Shown: positions 17,608-26,588 of the stretch, in pieces
Layout of the letters: each line of letters begins with the position of its first letter
Position numbering within the stretch: the stretch's first letter is position 1
Origin: Paenibacillus sp. FSL H8-0079
Lineage (GTDB): Bacteria > Bacillota > Bacilli > Paenibacillales > Paenibacillaceae
NCBI RefSeq assembly: GCF_037991315.1
Contig: NZ_CP150300.1
Location: 868,001 to 932,000 of the forward strand
Reading direction: 5' to 3'
Length of the DNA stretch: 64,000 bases
Program-made: the position numbers and the translations under genes
The notes under the pieces: model-generated
Databases searched by the model: none
Seen by the model: only the letters and a program-made list of their open reading frames with translations
Told to the model about the DNA's origin: nothing

Positions 17608-18768
17608 ATGACTGATAAGTTCCAGATCGTAGGAAGTTTATTGCGGCCGGACGAGCTGCTGAAATATAAAACGCAAATCGAACATAATGATGATATCCAA
17701 TATCCATTCTATGAAAACTACGAAGGATATGAGAAGTGCGAGACTGAGGCTATCAAACAAGTTGTCGCTAAGGAAATCGAACATAACTTGTCCGTTGTTA
17801 CAGATGGCGAATTCTCCAAATCGATGTGGCATCTGGACTTTGTATGGGGATTTGGCGGAGTGAAGCGTTATATCGCGGATCACGGCTATTTTTTCAGAGA
17901 TGTGGACGGAACTTCGAAATATGAAACACGCAAAGATATTGGACTGCGCATCACTGATAAATTGAGTGGAAAGAACCATCATTTCATTCAACTGTTCCAA
18001 CAACTGCAAGACACAGCTGGTGAGCAACAAACGAAACTTTGTGTACCGTCTCCCTCCCATATTTTCGGTGAGCTTTCCTGGTCGGATAACATTGGAGGTG
18101 CGGATTCTGTATATCAGAATAAACAAGAGCTTAAAGAGGGTCTTGTGATCGCGTATAAGGAATTCGTCGAAGAATTCGCTGCTATAGGCGGTAAAATCCT
18201 GCAATTCGATGATTGCTTGTGGGAGCTGTTTGCAGACGACAACCCGAACTCTCCGTTTACAGGGGAGCATATTAATCAAGATGAAGTATCAGGTCTCGCA
18301 ACTGAATTTATTGATATTAACAATACTGTGATTGACTTCGGACATAGTCTGGGCTTGAAAATGTGGACACATAACTGCCGCGGAAATTATGATTCCCGCA
18401 ACATGGGCGGTGGATCGTATGTGAAAATCGCTAATCTGTTCCTGAAGCAATTGAAATATGACCGTTTCTTCCTGGAGTGGGATGATGACCGCGCGGGTTC
18501 GATCGAAGCCCTGGAAGTGTTCAAGGACAGACCTGAAACGGAAATTGTACTAGGGTTGCTTTCATCCAAAACGAGCACACTCGATGATGAAGCGCGCGTT
18601 GTTCGTTTGTTGGACGAAGCATCCAAAATTATCGATAAGGATCGGCTGCTGCTGTCTCACCAATGCGGCTTTGCATCCTGCGATGGCGGTAACGAATTAA
18701 GTGAAGCTCAGCAATGGGCGAAGATTGACCAAGGTCAGAAGATCGCCAAGCAATACTGGAACAACTAA
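17608..18768 (+). CDS. MetE-like cobalamin-independent methionine synthase family (YxjG/YxjH type)
   Basis: The 386-residue product equals the C-terminal catalytic domain of MetE. I chose ATG 17608, 8 nt after GAGGGGG; the frame extends upstream to 17506 but without a ribosome-binding site. Probable zinc ligands and active-site motifs are MWTHNCRGNYDSRNMGGGSY and HQCGFASCDGGNELS; QFDDCLWELF is also conserved in the YxjG/YxjH group. These short proteins lack the N-terminal folate-binding half and are thought to methylate homocysteine or a related thiol from another donor. Bacillus yxjG/yxjH carry an S-box; I see none in the 170 bp upstream here, so control may differ. Confidence 0.85.
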   Translation: MTDKFQIVGSLLRPDELLKYKTQIEHNDDIQYPFYENYEGYEKCETEAIKQVVAKEIEHNLSVVTDGEFSKSMWHLDFVWGFGGVKRYIADHGYFFRDVDGTSKYETRKDIGLRITDKLSGKNHHFIQLFQQLQDTAGEQQTKLCVPSPSHIFGELSWSDNIGGADSVYQNKQELKEGLVIAYKEFVEEFAAIGGKILQFDDCLWELFADDNPNSPFTGEHINQDEVSGLATEFIDINNTVIDFGHSLGLKMWTHNCRGNYDSRNMGGGSYVKIANLFLKQLKYDRFFLEWDDDRAGSIEALEVFKDRPETEIVLGLLSSKTSTLDDEARVVRLLDEASKIIDKDRLLLSHQCGFASCDGGNELSEAQQWAKIDQGQKIAKQYWNN

Positions 18769-18797
18769 TTTGAAATAGCACCATCTTGAATGAATAG

Positions 18798-18842
18798 AGA
18801 TGACTCATGGGCCGTTAATGGACCTGTGAGTCATCTTTTTTT
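18798..18842 (+). terminator. Terminator of the MetE-like gene
   Basis: AGATGACTCATGGGCC pairs with GGACCTGTGAGTCATCT through a long stem with minor irregularity and is followed by seven T residues. Confidence 0.88.
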
Positions 18843-18926
18843 ATGAGACACGAATGTGATTCATCTCACTTTCATGCCCTGCCAACTACTTTACACTTAA
18901 TGGAATGTGTATGAGGAGGAGAATGG

Positions 18927-20018
18927 ATGATGATGCCTCAGATGAAGCCACGCGACTATGCGAAGTATCCGTTCATCGTGATCTGGGAAGTGACTCGGGC
19001 GTGTGCGTTGAAATGTCTTCATTGTCGTGCAGAAGCCCAGTATAGAGCCGACCCAGGGCAGCTTACAACAGAGCAGGGGAAAAGACTGATCGATGACATT
19101 GCGGCAATGGAAGAGCAGCCGTTGTTTGTCTTTACGGGTGGCGATCCGTTAATGCGTCCGGATTTATTTGAACTGGCGGAGTACGCAATTAAGGAGAAGC
19201 AGCTTCCTGTATCTATGACACCCAGTGCGACACCGAAGGTGACGAGAGCAGCGATTACCAAAGCCAAGGAAGTGGGCTTATCCCGCTGGGCGTTCAGTCT
19301 GGACGGGTCAACAGCCGAGATCCATGATCATTTTCGCGGAACCAGAGGTTCTTATGATATGACGATGAAAGGGATCGAGTTCCTGCGAGAAGCTCATATT
19401 CCGGTTCAGATCAACACGACCGTTTCCCGGTATAACTTGCACGATTTGGAGGCAATAAGCCACAAGGTGAAAGAGATGGGCGTGGTGCTATGGAGTCTAT
19501 TTTTCCTCATTCCAACAGGTAGGGGCCAGGAGAAAGACATGATTAGTCCGGAGGAGCACGAGCAGGTCATGAAGTGGATGGTACACATTGCGCATGAGAT
19601 GCCTTACGGGGTGAAGTCAACGGAAGCACCTCACTATCGCCGGGTAATGATGCAGGAGCGTACGTCAGCAGGATTGGAGAAAAGCTCAGTGAAACGTGTG
19701 GATATGCTGGGGCGTGCACCGCAAAGTGTGAATGATGGTGATGGTTTTGTATTCATTAGTCACACGGGGGATGTCTATCCCAGCGGGTTCCTGCCGGTAG
19801 TCTGTGGCAATGTGAAGGAACAGTCTCTCATTGATGTATACAGGGAATCCCCGGTGATGCAGACGTTACGAGACAAGTCCCAACTGAAGGGCAAATGCGG
19901 AGTCTGTGAATTTAAGACCATGTGCGGTGGCTCAAGGGCAAGGGCGTATGCGATGACGGGAGATTATGTGGCGAGTGATCCTGCGTGCGCTTACATCCCA
20001 GCGGCGCTGCGAAAATGA
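18927..20018 (+). CDS. Radical SAM/SPASM protein, likely linked to haem synthesis
   Basis: The 363-residue protein has the radical SAM cluster motif CALKCLHC (Cys 26, 30, 33) in TRACALKCLHCRAEAQY, the SAM-binding FVFTGGDPLMRPDLFEL, and a C-terminal SPASM-type cysteine set in KGKCGVCEFKTMCGGSRARA. It resembles the group annotated TIGR04053. Related radical SAM/SPASM enzymes (AhbC, AhbD, NirJ) modify porphyrin side chains or peptides. A protoporphyrinogen/coproporphyrinogen oxidase gene follows after 21 bp in the same operon, which supports a haem-related role, but the substrate is not established. AGGAGGAG precedes the ATG cluster; 18927 is the in-frame start, while the ATG at 18923 is out of frame. 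Confidence 0.85.
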   Translation: MMMPQMKPRDYAKYPFIVIWEVTRACALKCLHCRAEAQYRADPGQLTTEQGKRLIDDIAAMEEQPLFVFTGGDPLMRPDLFELAEYAIKEKQLPVSMTPSATPKVTRAAITKAKEVGLSRWAFSLDGSTAEIHDHFRGTRGSYDMTMKGIEFLREAHIPVQINTTVSRYNLHDLEAISHKVKEMGVVLWSLFFLIPTGRGQEKDMISPEEHEQVMKWMVHIAHEMPYGVKSTEAPHYRRVMMQERTSAGLEKSSVKRVDMLGRAPQSVNDGDGFVFISHTGDVYPSGFLPVVCGNVKEQSLIDVYRESPVMQTLRDKSQLKGKCGVCEFKTMCGGSRARAYAMTGDYVASDPACAYIPAALRK

Positions 20019-20039
20019 TGATACGGTGGGAAGTGTGAA

Positions 20040-21500
20040 ATGGAAAAAGAGCGCAGGAAGCGAGTGGTTATTGCTGGCGGTGGTATAACGGGATTAAGTG
20101 CAGCTTATTATGTGGATCAGTTGTGCACTGTGCATAATGTGGATGTAGAAATCGTACTAGTGGAGAAAAGTGATCGATTCGGCGGACATGTGCGTACTGG
20201 AAAACGGGATGGTTTTGTAATTGAACGGGGACCGGACTCTTTTCTCGCGCGCAAAACATCGATCATTGAACTCATGCAGGAACTCGGCATGGAAAATGAA
20301 ATCGTCGGCACACGACCGGGGGTGTCGCATAGCTATATTGCATATCGGAATCAGCTGCATCCCATTCCAGATGGTTTTATGCTGGGCGTGCCGACAAAGT
20401 GGAAGCCGTTCATTACGACAAAGCTCTTGTCGGTACGAGGGAAAGTACGCGCTGCTGCAGATCTTGTTTTGCCACGGAAGCCTGGCGCGGAAGATGAATC
20501 CCTGGGTCAACTGTTACGCAGGCGACTGGGAGATGAAGTGCTGGAACAGATTGCAGAGCCGCTGCTGGCAGGCATCTACGCGGGTAATGCGGATGGGCTA
20601 AGTGTGCAAGCGACATTTCCCATGCTGCAAGAAACAGAACAAAAGCATCGAAGCCTCATTGTAGGCATGCTTGGTGTGAGCAAGAGTCGAAGCCCGAAGC
20701 AGCAGGCCACACGATCGCCCCGAACTGCGAATACGGCGAAGAAGAGTATGTTCCTAAGTGCACGTGGAGGACTGGAAGAGGTCGTAAACCATCTCGAAAA
20801 GGTGTTAACTTCCAGAGCACTTATGATAAAAAATACAGAGATATCAGGTGTTGTACAGGAAGAGAACAGTTACGTTGTTCATTTGGAAAATGGCACGATG
20901 CTCCATGCAGATGCGATGGTGATCGCTACACCAGCCCATGTCGCAGCAAGGCTACTACCACATGAAACGATAGCTAATCTGCTGCGTTCCATTCCATATG
21001 CGTCTGTGATGAACGTCGTGCTTGGTTATCGCGAGCAGGATGTGGGAATCTCTCTTAATGCGTCTGGCTTCGTTGTTCCCCGTAAGGAGGAGCGTACGGT
21101 TACTGCGTGCACTTGGACATCGTCCAAATGGGAACATACGGCTCCAAAGGGGCATATCCTTTTACGCGCCTACGTGGGCAAATACGGTCGCGACCATACG
21201 AACCAGCAGCTTTCGGACGACGAATTGATATCCAATGTACGTCGTGAATTGCAAGAGATGATGGGCATATCTGCACAGCCGATCTTTACCGAGGTGAACC
21301 GTCTGCCGCTTTCCATGCCACAATATCAAGTAGGTCATCTGGAACGGATAGGAGAGCTTGAGGCAATGCTGGAGAATCTCATGCCAGGTGTTTATCTCGG
21401 CGGTGGCGGTTACCGGGGTATTGGAGTTCCAGACTGTATATCCCAAGGTAAAGATATGGCGAAGAAAGTGTTAAGCAGGTTAATGGATGCTAGGATGTAG
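20040..21500 (+). CDS. hemY: Coproporphyrinogen/protoporphyrinogen III oxidase
   Basis: This 486-residue FAD enzyme of the HemY/CgoX family oxidises coproporphyrinogen III to coproporphyrin III in the Gram-positive haem route. The FAD motif VVIAGGGITGLSAAYY begins at residue 8, RFGGHVRTGKRDGFVIERGP is the family signature, and the C-terminus has the second FAD contact MPGVYLGGGGYRGIGVPDCI. The insert at residues about 215-240 (KSRSPKQQATRSPRTANTAK) is basic and low in conservation. It sits 21 bp downstream of the radical SAM gene with a weak GGGAAG site. HemE and HemH genes, which usually accompany it, are not in the window. Confidence 0.92.
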   Translation: MEKERRKRVVIAGGGITGLSAAYYVDQLCTVHNVDVEIVLVEKSDRFGGHVRTGKRDGFVIERGPDSFLARKTSIIELMQELGMENEIVGTRPGVSHSYIAYRNQLHPIPDGFMLGVPTKWKPFITTKLLSVRGKVRAAADLVLPRKPGAEDESLGQLLRRRLGDEVLEQIAEPLLAGIYAGNADGLSVQATFPMLQETEQKHRSLIVGMLGVSKSRSPKQQATRSPRTANTAKKSMFLSARGGLEEVVNHLEKVLTSRALMIKNTEISGVVQEENSYVVHLENGTMLHADAMVIATPAHVAARLLPHETIANLLRSIPYASVMNVVLGYREQDVGISLNASGFVVPRKEERTVTACTWTSSKWEHTAPKGHILLRAYVGKYGRDHTNQQLSDDELISNVRRELQEMMGISAQPIFTEVNRLPLSMPQYQVGHLERIGELEAMLENLMPGVYLGGGGYRGIGVPDCISQGKDMAKKVLSRLMDARM

Positions 21501-21563
21501 GCTAAACATGTTGAATATGACGAATGTGCTGCACATGCAGTTATATGGTTTATCTGACTTAAT

Positions 21564-21609
21564 CATAATCGTCGCGGCTCCCTGGAGTGGCGGCTATTGT
21601 GGTTTTTTT
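21564..21609 (+). terminator. Terminator of the radical SAM-hemY operon
   Basis: CATAATCGTCGCGGCTCC pairs imperfectly with GGAGTGGCGGCTATTGTGG around a two-base turn and is followed by seven T residues. Confidence 0.75.
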
Positions 21610-21748
21610 AACATGTCAGTGTGCAGGAAGTAGGGGGTGTGAGTCGGTTCTAAATGTATGGCTGATGTACAATTGTGATAAAATAAAGAGGTCCAATTAA
21701 ACATTAAATTATACATATAAATTTTATATTGAAAGGGGCTATCGCCTG

Positions 21749-22456
21749 ATGAACATGGAAGAGGTTATGCAAGAGCTTGAGGCGCTCGGCAAAAAACGAA
21801 CGAAAAAAATCTATATCTCCAATGGTGCGCATGAACCGCTATTTGGCGTAGCAACCGGGGCGATGAAACCTATCGCGAAGCGGATCAAAAAGGATCAACC
21901 TTTGGCGGAGCAATTATACGCGACGGGGAATTATGATGCGATGTACTTTGCGGGCGTGATTGCCGATCCCAAAGTGATGACGCCAGCCGATTTCGATCGT
22001 TGGATTGATGCAGCGTATTTTTACATGATCTCTGACTTCATCGTTGCTGTGACGTTAGCCGAGACAGACATTGCGCAAGAGGTTGCCGATGCGTGGATTG
22101 CTAGTGGGGATGAACTGAGAATGTCAGCGGGATGGAGCTGTTACTGCTGGCTGCTTGGAAGCCGAAAGGATGCTGAGTTTGCCGAAAATAAAATGATGGA
22201 GATGCTGGAACAGGTGAAAAAGACCATTCACCAATCTCCGGAACGAACGAAATATTCGATGAACAATTTCCTATATACTGTCGCTACATCCTATCAACCT
22301 TTGCACGATCTGGCGGTAGAGACGGCCAAGGCCGTTGGCCCTGTTGAAGTAAATAAGGACAAGCCCAAGAGCAAGCTGCTGAATGCCTACGAGAATATCC
22401 AAAAGGCAGTGGATGCAGGGCGGACGGGGTTCAAGCGCAAATATGTAAGGTGTTAG
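21749..22456 (+). CDS. DNA alkylation repair protein (AlkD-like HEAT fold)
   Basis: The 235-residue protein matches the AlkD/YhaZ-like family of all-helical HEAT-repeat DNA glycosylases, which recognise alkylated bases. Typical stretches are EPLFGVATGAMKPIAKRIKK, LYATGNYDAMYFAGVIADP and DRWIDAAYFYMISDFIVAVT. It starts at ATG 21749 behind AAAGGGGCT. The gene stands alone between two terminators. The C-terminus is basic (GFKRKYVRC), consistent with DNA contact. Some members of this family have lost glycosylase activity, and catalytic status cannot be judged here. Confidence 0.82.
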   Translation: MNMEEVMQELEALGKKRTKKIYISNGAHEPLFGVATGAMKPIAKRIKKDQPLAEQLYATGNYDAMYFAGVIADPKVMTPADFDRWIDAAYFYMISDFIVAVTLAETDIAQEVADAWIASGDELRMSAGWSCYCWLLGSRKDAEFAENKMMEMLEQVKKTIHQSPERTKYSMNNFLYTVATSYQPLHDLAVETAKAVGPVEVNKDKPKSKLLNAYENIQKAVDAGRTGFKRKYVRC

Positions 22457-22538
22457 CGACGAGGAGCGTTCACGTTAACACCAGTGTAGACAGGAGTGAC
22501 TTTGTACGTTTAGGATTTTCTAAAAGAAAATACAATCC

Positions 22539-22572
22539 AATAGACCGTTACCTTTTTGGGGGACGGTCTATT
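22539..22572 (+). terminator. Hairpin after the DNA repair gene
   Basis: AATAGACCGT (22539-22548) pairs exactly with ACGGTCTATT (22563-22572) around a loop containing TTTTT. The trailing T run is short (TTTG), so termination may be weak. Confidence 0.6.
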
Positions 22573-22668
22573 TGTGTTTATTAGGCGGTGGAACTACAGA
22601 TCAATGAACCAAAGGTGAAAATATGTATCTTTGCTTCAGTCACTTTCACAGAAGTATACTCTCTAGTA

Positions 22669-23208
22669 CTATTCCTTAATTCTGATGATAGGGTCTTGGT
22701 CGTGAAAAGCGATACATACTGCGAGTGAACTTTCATCGGAGAGTACCTGATATGCTTTTGCATATGATATTACTGTTCTTGCTATTAAGTAAATGGTTGA
22801 ACCGACTGCAGTTTCATTAATGTCGAATCCATCTATTTCATAAATATCAGCAAATTCTTTTAAGCGTGGACCTTGCAAATCCTCATTCCAATTGCTCGCC
22901 CAATCATCATTGTTATCTTCTAATACACTGTATTCCTTACAAATGAAGAAGGTACTATCCCAGTTATTATCCAAATCGTATTCAAAATAGATTGCACGGG
23001 CTGTTTGTTTTTGAGCCATTTTTATTGATTGTTTAAGGCATAGCTTTAAATCATTTACATATTCATTTAAGCCTAATTGCTTAATCGAATCAGCTCGGTT
23101 AGGTCCAGCTAACGTAGAACAAATATTGAAATACTTCTCTTCAATTTCTTCAAGATTTTTTCTTCGTATATCTACTTGTAATTCATTCAAATGATCGAAA
23201 ATGTCCAT
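22669..23208 (-). CDS. Hypothetical cytoplasmic protein, 179 residues
   Basis: I do not recognise this acidic protein. The start at 23208 is 7 nt after AGGAGG; an ATG at 23214 is only 1 nt from that site and so less likely. No signal peptide or membrane helix is present. The first half is helical (IRRKNLEEIEEKYFNICSTL); the middle is rich in Asp, Asn and Trp (DDWASNWNEDLQGPRLKEFA), a pattern seen in some small immunity or SMI1-like proteins, but I cannot claim that family. It lies 23 bp downstream of a lipoprotein gene on the same strand and probably forms an operon with it. Confidence 0.65.
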   Translation of the reverse strand: MDIFDHLNELQVDIRRKNLEEIEEKYFNICSTLAGPNRADSIKQLGLNEYVNDLKLCLKQSIKMAQKQTARAIYFEYDLDNNWDSTFFICKEYSVLEDNNDDWASNWNEDLQGPRLKEFADIYEIDGFDINETAVGSTIYLIARTVISYAKAYQVLSDESSLAVCIAFHDQDPIIRIKE

Positions 23209-23231
23209 AGTCATGCCTCCTATAAGGAAAA

Positions 23232-23786
23232 TTATGTTCCATGGTTGAGGGCTTTATACAATTGTTCTTCGTAAGCTTTCACACTATCGCTATCAACATC
23301 TGCTACACCTGTAAATACATTTTTGGTGTTGTGATAAAAAGCAAGAGCGAAGTCCCTGACGACGTGAACATCGTGATGTTCTAACACAATCGATTGAAAC
23401 AGATTGCTTAACATATATTCAGCATTCGAGCCGTCTTTTAGATAATTGAAACTCATAAATTCTTGAAGAACATGATACTTAAATTCTTCGAGTTCTTCAG
23501 TAGTAGGATTGTATTCCCGAGCAAGCTTTTCTGTTGCTTCGACTTTTTCTGTAGGTGATTGATCGCTTCTAGCTAGTTCGTTAATCGATGTCTGCCAATC
23601 TATTGCTGCTTGCTCCGTCTGTTCGACGGCATCAGATGTAGATGCTTCCTCTGTTACCACATCTGTATTCTCAATCTGTGATACTACTGTACTGACTTGT
23701 TTAGTTTCCTCTGTTTTGGTCACAGTGCACGCACTTAATAGAGAGGACAACACAAGAACTGATAAAATTAGTATTGATTTCTTCAC
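23232..23786 (-). CDS. Hypothetical lipoprotein, 184 residues
   Basis: The GTG start at 23786 lies 7 nt behind GGAGGA. The N-terminus is a lipoprotein signal peptide (KKSILILSVLVLSSLLSAC) with lipobox LSAC, so the mature protein should be tethered to the outer face of the membrane. An acidic Thr/Ser/Gln-rich spacer follows (residues about 21-60). The remaining 120 residues form a helical domain with LAREYNPTTEELEEFKYHVL and YMLSNLFQSIVLEHHDVHVV. I do not know this family. The next gene on the strand encodes a cytoplasmic partner of unknown role. Confidence 0.72.
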   Translation of the reverse strand: MKKSILILSVLVLSSLLSACTVTKTEETKQVSTVVSQIENTDVVTEEASTSDAVEQTEQAAIDWQTSINELARSDQSPTEKVEATEKLAREYNPTTEELEEFKYHVLQEFMSFNYLKDGSNAEYMLSNLFQSIVLEHHDVHVVRDFALAFYHNTKNVFTGVADVDSDSVKAYEEQLYKALNHGT

Positions 23787-24117
23787 AATATTTCCTCCAT
23801 TGGTATGTAATCTTAGTTAGTCTACCAGACTGAAGGTTATGTTACTATGTTCAGTTAAAATCGTATTCAAAAAATGGATAGTGATCGTAAGGGGGAAATA
23901 CCATAGATTGTTTCTCATTAATCGTCATCATTATATGATATAATTTCTCACTGAGAGTACAGAAGTGGAGAGCAAGAACGGCTTGATCCAGCTACTCCAT
24001 AGCTGCGCCCATTTGTGACCTACTGCTCAGATGAAGACTTCCAAGGGAGCACTGGCTTTTAGGATATAGAGCTGCACGCAGATAAAATTATATATTGTGG
24101 GAGTTGTCTAACGAATC
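23787..24117 (+). promoter_or_regulatory. Intergenic region with extended -10 promoter and structured leader of the DUF4317 gene
   Basis: This 331-bp gap holds no gene. TGATATAAT at 23936-23944 is a perfect extended -10 element pointing toward the gene at 24118 and predicts a leader of about 165 nt. In that leader TGGAGAGC (23966-23973) can pair with GCTACTCCA (23991-23999), and TGCTC with GAGCA forms a second possible hairpin further on. No known riboswitch core was recognised. Confidence 0.45.
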
Positions 24118-25299
24118 ATGAATAAAAAAGAAGTCGCGCATATACGCAAGCAGTTTAAACTCGATCACGATCTACTGAATATTTACGATATTCTCAACGT
24201 GTATATTACGAAGGAAACCAATGAGGTGTATCACTGGGAGCGTCATCCGTTCGAACTGGTGGACAGAGAGAAGCAGGAGCTGTACATGGGCAATTTCAAA
24301 AAATTGCTGACAGGTGATTTGGATCAAAAGTTGTTCGAACTGAAGTTCCAGGAAGCGGCGGAGGACCCGGCACAGGTATTGCTTCACCAGGCTCTGGTAA
24401 CGGGTGATCCGGATGAATGGCAGGATCTGATGCTGCTGCTCGTGGATCGAATGTTGGTGGATACGAAGTTTGAGCGAGACATGGTAGCTACATTCGTGCG
24501 TGGACAGTATTATCTGCCGACCAAGGCTAGAAACGAAGCCACGGAGGAGAGTGAGAAGAACGAGGTGTTCGCCCATCCGTTCATTCTGTGCAGCGTGAAT
24601 TCCACGGAGAAGCAGCGGAAGACGCTCTTGTTTGATTACGTGGAGAGAGAATTCAAATACAACATTATTGTCGATCCGATTATCAAATTAAGCACGCCAG
24701 AGCAAGGGTTCCTGTACCCTAGCGTGACGGACAACTACTCCGATGTGAACCGTGTTCTATATTGTACAGGGAAATCCAATTTCCCGGATCCGCATTTTGT
24801 TGAAAATGTATTGAATGGAGAAAGATCCGTAACCGCACTGGAAGAACGGGCGATCTTCGAAGATATCGTCAAGGAAGTGGCCGGTGAACAGCTCGATTCA
24901 GCCACCATTGCTCATGTGTACGAGGAGATCAACCGAGTCATTGAAATTAACGAAGAGTCCCATGAGGAAGAACCTCCGAAACTGGATTATAAAGATCTGG
25001 AACGTGTACTGACCGCAAGCGGTATAGAGGATCTGACGACGGAGAAAGTGGAACGTGCCTTCGAAACGATTGTGGACAACAAGAATTATGAAATGAAGGC
25101 GACTAGTGTTATGCCGAAGTTCACGTCCAAGTCTATTAAGATTGAAACCAAGGTTGCTACGATTTCGGTTAGCCCGCAAGACCTGAGATATGTGAAACAG
25201 GTGAACTATCAAGGCAGACGTTGTATCATGATTGAAGTGGACGAAGATGTCGTGATTGAAGGGTTTACCCTTAATACAGAAAAACTTATAAATGAATGA
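24118..25299 (+). CDS. DUF4317 protein
   Basis: The 393-residue cytoplasmic protein matches the DUF4317 family (opening MNKKEVAHIRKQFKLDHDLL, then VYITKETNEVYHWERHPFEL), which is common in Firmicutes and has no known function. There is no signal peptide, membrane helix or recognisable catalytic motif. The C-terminal third contains a beta-rich segment (TSKSIKIETKVATISVSPQD). The ribosome-binding site is poor (GGGAG about 20 nt upstream), unlike neighbouring genes, which fits possible control in the long leader. The gene is monocistronic and converges on the response regulator gene across a large palindrome. Confidence 0.8.
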   Translation: MNKKEVAHIRKQFKLDHDLLNIYDILNVYITKETNEVYHWERHPFELVDREKQELYMGNFKKLLTGDLDQKLFELKFQEAAEDPAQVLLHQALVTGDPDEWQDLMLLLVDRMLVDTKFERDMVATFVRGQYYLPTKARNEATEESEKNEVFAHPFILCSVNSTEKQRKTLLFDYVEREFKYNIIVDPIIKLSTPEQGFLYPSVTDNYSDVNRVLYCTGKSNFPDPHFVENVLNGERSVTALEERAIFEDIVKEVAGEQLDSATIAHVYEEINRVIEINEESHEEEPPKLDYKDLERVLTASGIEDLTTEKVERAFETIVDNKNYEMKATSVMPKFTSKSIKIETKVATISVSPQDLRYVKQVNYQGRRCIMIEVDEDVVIEGFTLNTEKLINE

Positions 25300-25360
25300 T
25301 TGATTCTAGACCAGGATGATGTAAAATCATCGGACAAGGACGAATGAGCGTCCAACTATT

Positions 25361-25465
25361 GCAAATAGCCCAAGCCTAAAGCAAGACTTAACTGCTCCCT
25401 GTCATAGTAGATCGTATAAGACTATGATGGAGCAGTTAAGTATGCCAGGGCATGGGCTTTTTTGC
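25361..25465. repeat. Nested palindrome between convergent genes
   Basis: An outer arm GCAAATAGCCCAAGCC (25361-25376) matches the reverse complement of GGCATGGGCTTTTTTGC (25449-25465) with small gaps. Inside, CTTAACTGCTCC (25387-25398) pairs exactly with GGAGCAGTTAAG (25429-25440) and TCATAGT (25402-25408) with ACTATGA (25421-25427). The T run at the right end makes a terminator for the DUF4317 gene likely, but the two-tier structure is much larger than a simple terminator. Confidence 0.7.
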
Positions 25466-25469
25466 TGTT

Positions 25470-26588
25470 TCATGATTGACGAAGTAGTTGTTTGATATCC
25501 GCTGCCGGACTGGAGCCGAGCTCCTCTTTGAGCAATTCCTCCAGCACCAGATACTGGCGCTGCGCTTCAGTTCTTCGTCCAAGGGACAGATACAGCAGGA
25601 TGATCTCGCGATGAATATCTTCCCGAATCGAATCAATCTGGAGGATACGTTCAAAATAATACAGCGCCCGTAACGGCTCGCCTGCCTTCGCATGATAGTG
25701 GGCAGCAGTTTCCATCGTCATGATGAAATCCAGCTCCAGCTGTCTGGACCACGCGAAAGCCCACTCATAATGCCTTCCCTTTAGAAGTTCACCCGTATAC
25801 AACGTGTCCATCCGCTCGAAGAGCTCGGGGCGATGTGCCGATGCCTGACGCATTTGCCGGAACAAAACCTCGAACTCGTACAGATCGCAGTCAATCGCTT
25901 CCCGGTCGATCCGGATACCGTTCCGGTCCTTGAGAATAATCGGCACGTCACTATTATCGCCGATGGCACGCCGCACGTAGTACAGTGTGGAATTGATGTT
26001 CGTCCAGGCCTTCTGCGGACTGAGGTCCTTCCACAACGTATCGGCCAAGGCATCGCGGGTAGTTGATTTGGTATAGAGCAAGAATGCCAGCAATTCTTCC
26101 GTCTTGGGAGTTCTAAGCTTGATGGGACTGTCTGCTCCGCCTCCGCCGAACACGGTGAATTCACCGAACAGACGAACATTCAGCTTGGGTGCGGGAACCG
26201 TCGGTTCGGATGGGGCGACGGACTTGTGAAGCTTTTCCTGCAACCGTTTGATGCTGCGGTTCAGTCGCTCAGCCGTGACCGGCTTGATGACGTAATCGAT
26301 CACCTCTTTGTCGAAGGCCTGCACTGCATATTCCTCATATCCGGTCACCAGCACAATGGGGAGCGAAGGGTGATACTTACGCAATTCACCAATGAGGTGC
26401 ATTCCCGAGATGCGGGGCATCGTAATGTCCAGAAATGCCGCATCGAAGCTATTTTCCGCCGCATATTCGCAGGCTTCCTCCGGGTCATGAAATGCGCGAG
26501 ACACCTCAACTTCTCCACTCTCTGTCAAAATGCGATTCAATCGCTTCAGCGACAAATCCTCATCATCCACGATGATGACTTTTATCAT
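25470..26588 (-). CDS. Response regulator with winged helix and BTAD domain (SARP-like)
   Basis: The 372-residue protein has a receiver domain at residues 1-120 with the phospho-acceptor Asp54 (AFLDITMPRISGMHL), acidic pocket DDED at 8-11 and the conserved Lys in VIDYVIKPVTAERL. Residues about 137-225 are an OmpR/SARP-like winged helix (LRTPKTEELLAFLLYTKSTT), and 235-372 are a bacterial transcriptional activation domain (TLYTGELLKGRHYEWAFAWS). This REC-wHTH-BTAD order is frequent in Paenibacillus, usually beside 7TMR-DISM hybrid kinases as here. The gene overlaps the kinase gene by 4 bp (ATGA). The divergent surface-protein operon is the likely target, by position. Confidence 0.9.
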   Translation of the reverse strand: MIKVIIVDDEDLSLKRLNRILTESGEVEVSRAFHDPEEACEYAAENSFDAAFLDITMPRISGMHLIGELRKYHPSLPIVLVTGYEEYAVQAFDKEVIDYVIKPVTAERLNRSIKRLQEKLHKSVAPSEPTVPAPKLNVRLFGEFTVFGGGGADSPIKLRTPKTEELLAFLLYTKSTTRDALADTLWKDLSPQKAWTNINSTLYYVRRAIGDNSDVPIILKDRNGIRIDREAIDCDLYEFEVLFRQMRQASAHRPELFERMDTLYTGELLKGRHYEWAFAWSRQLELDFIMTMETAAHYHAKAGEPLRALYYFERILQIDSIREDIHREIILLYLSLGRRTEAQRQYLVLEELLKEELGSSPAADIKQLLRQS

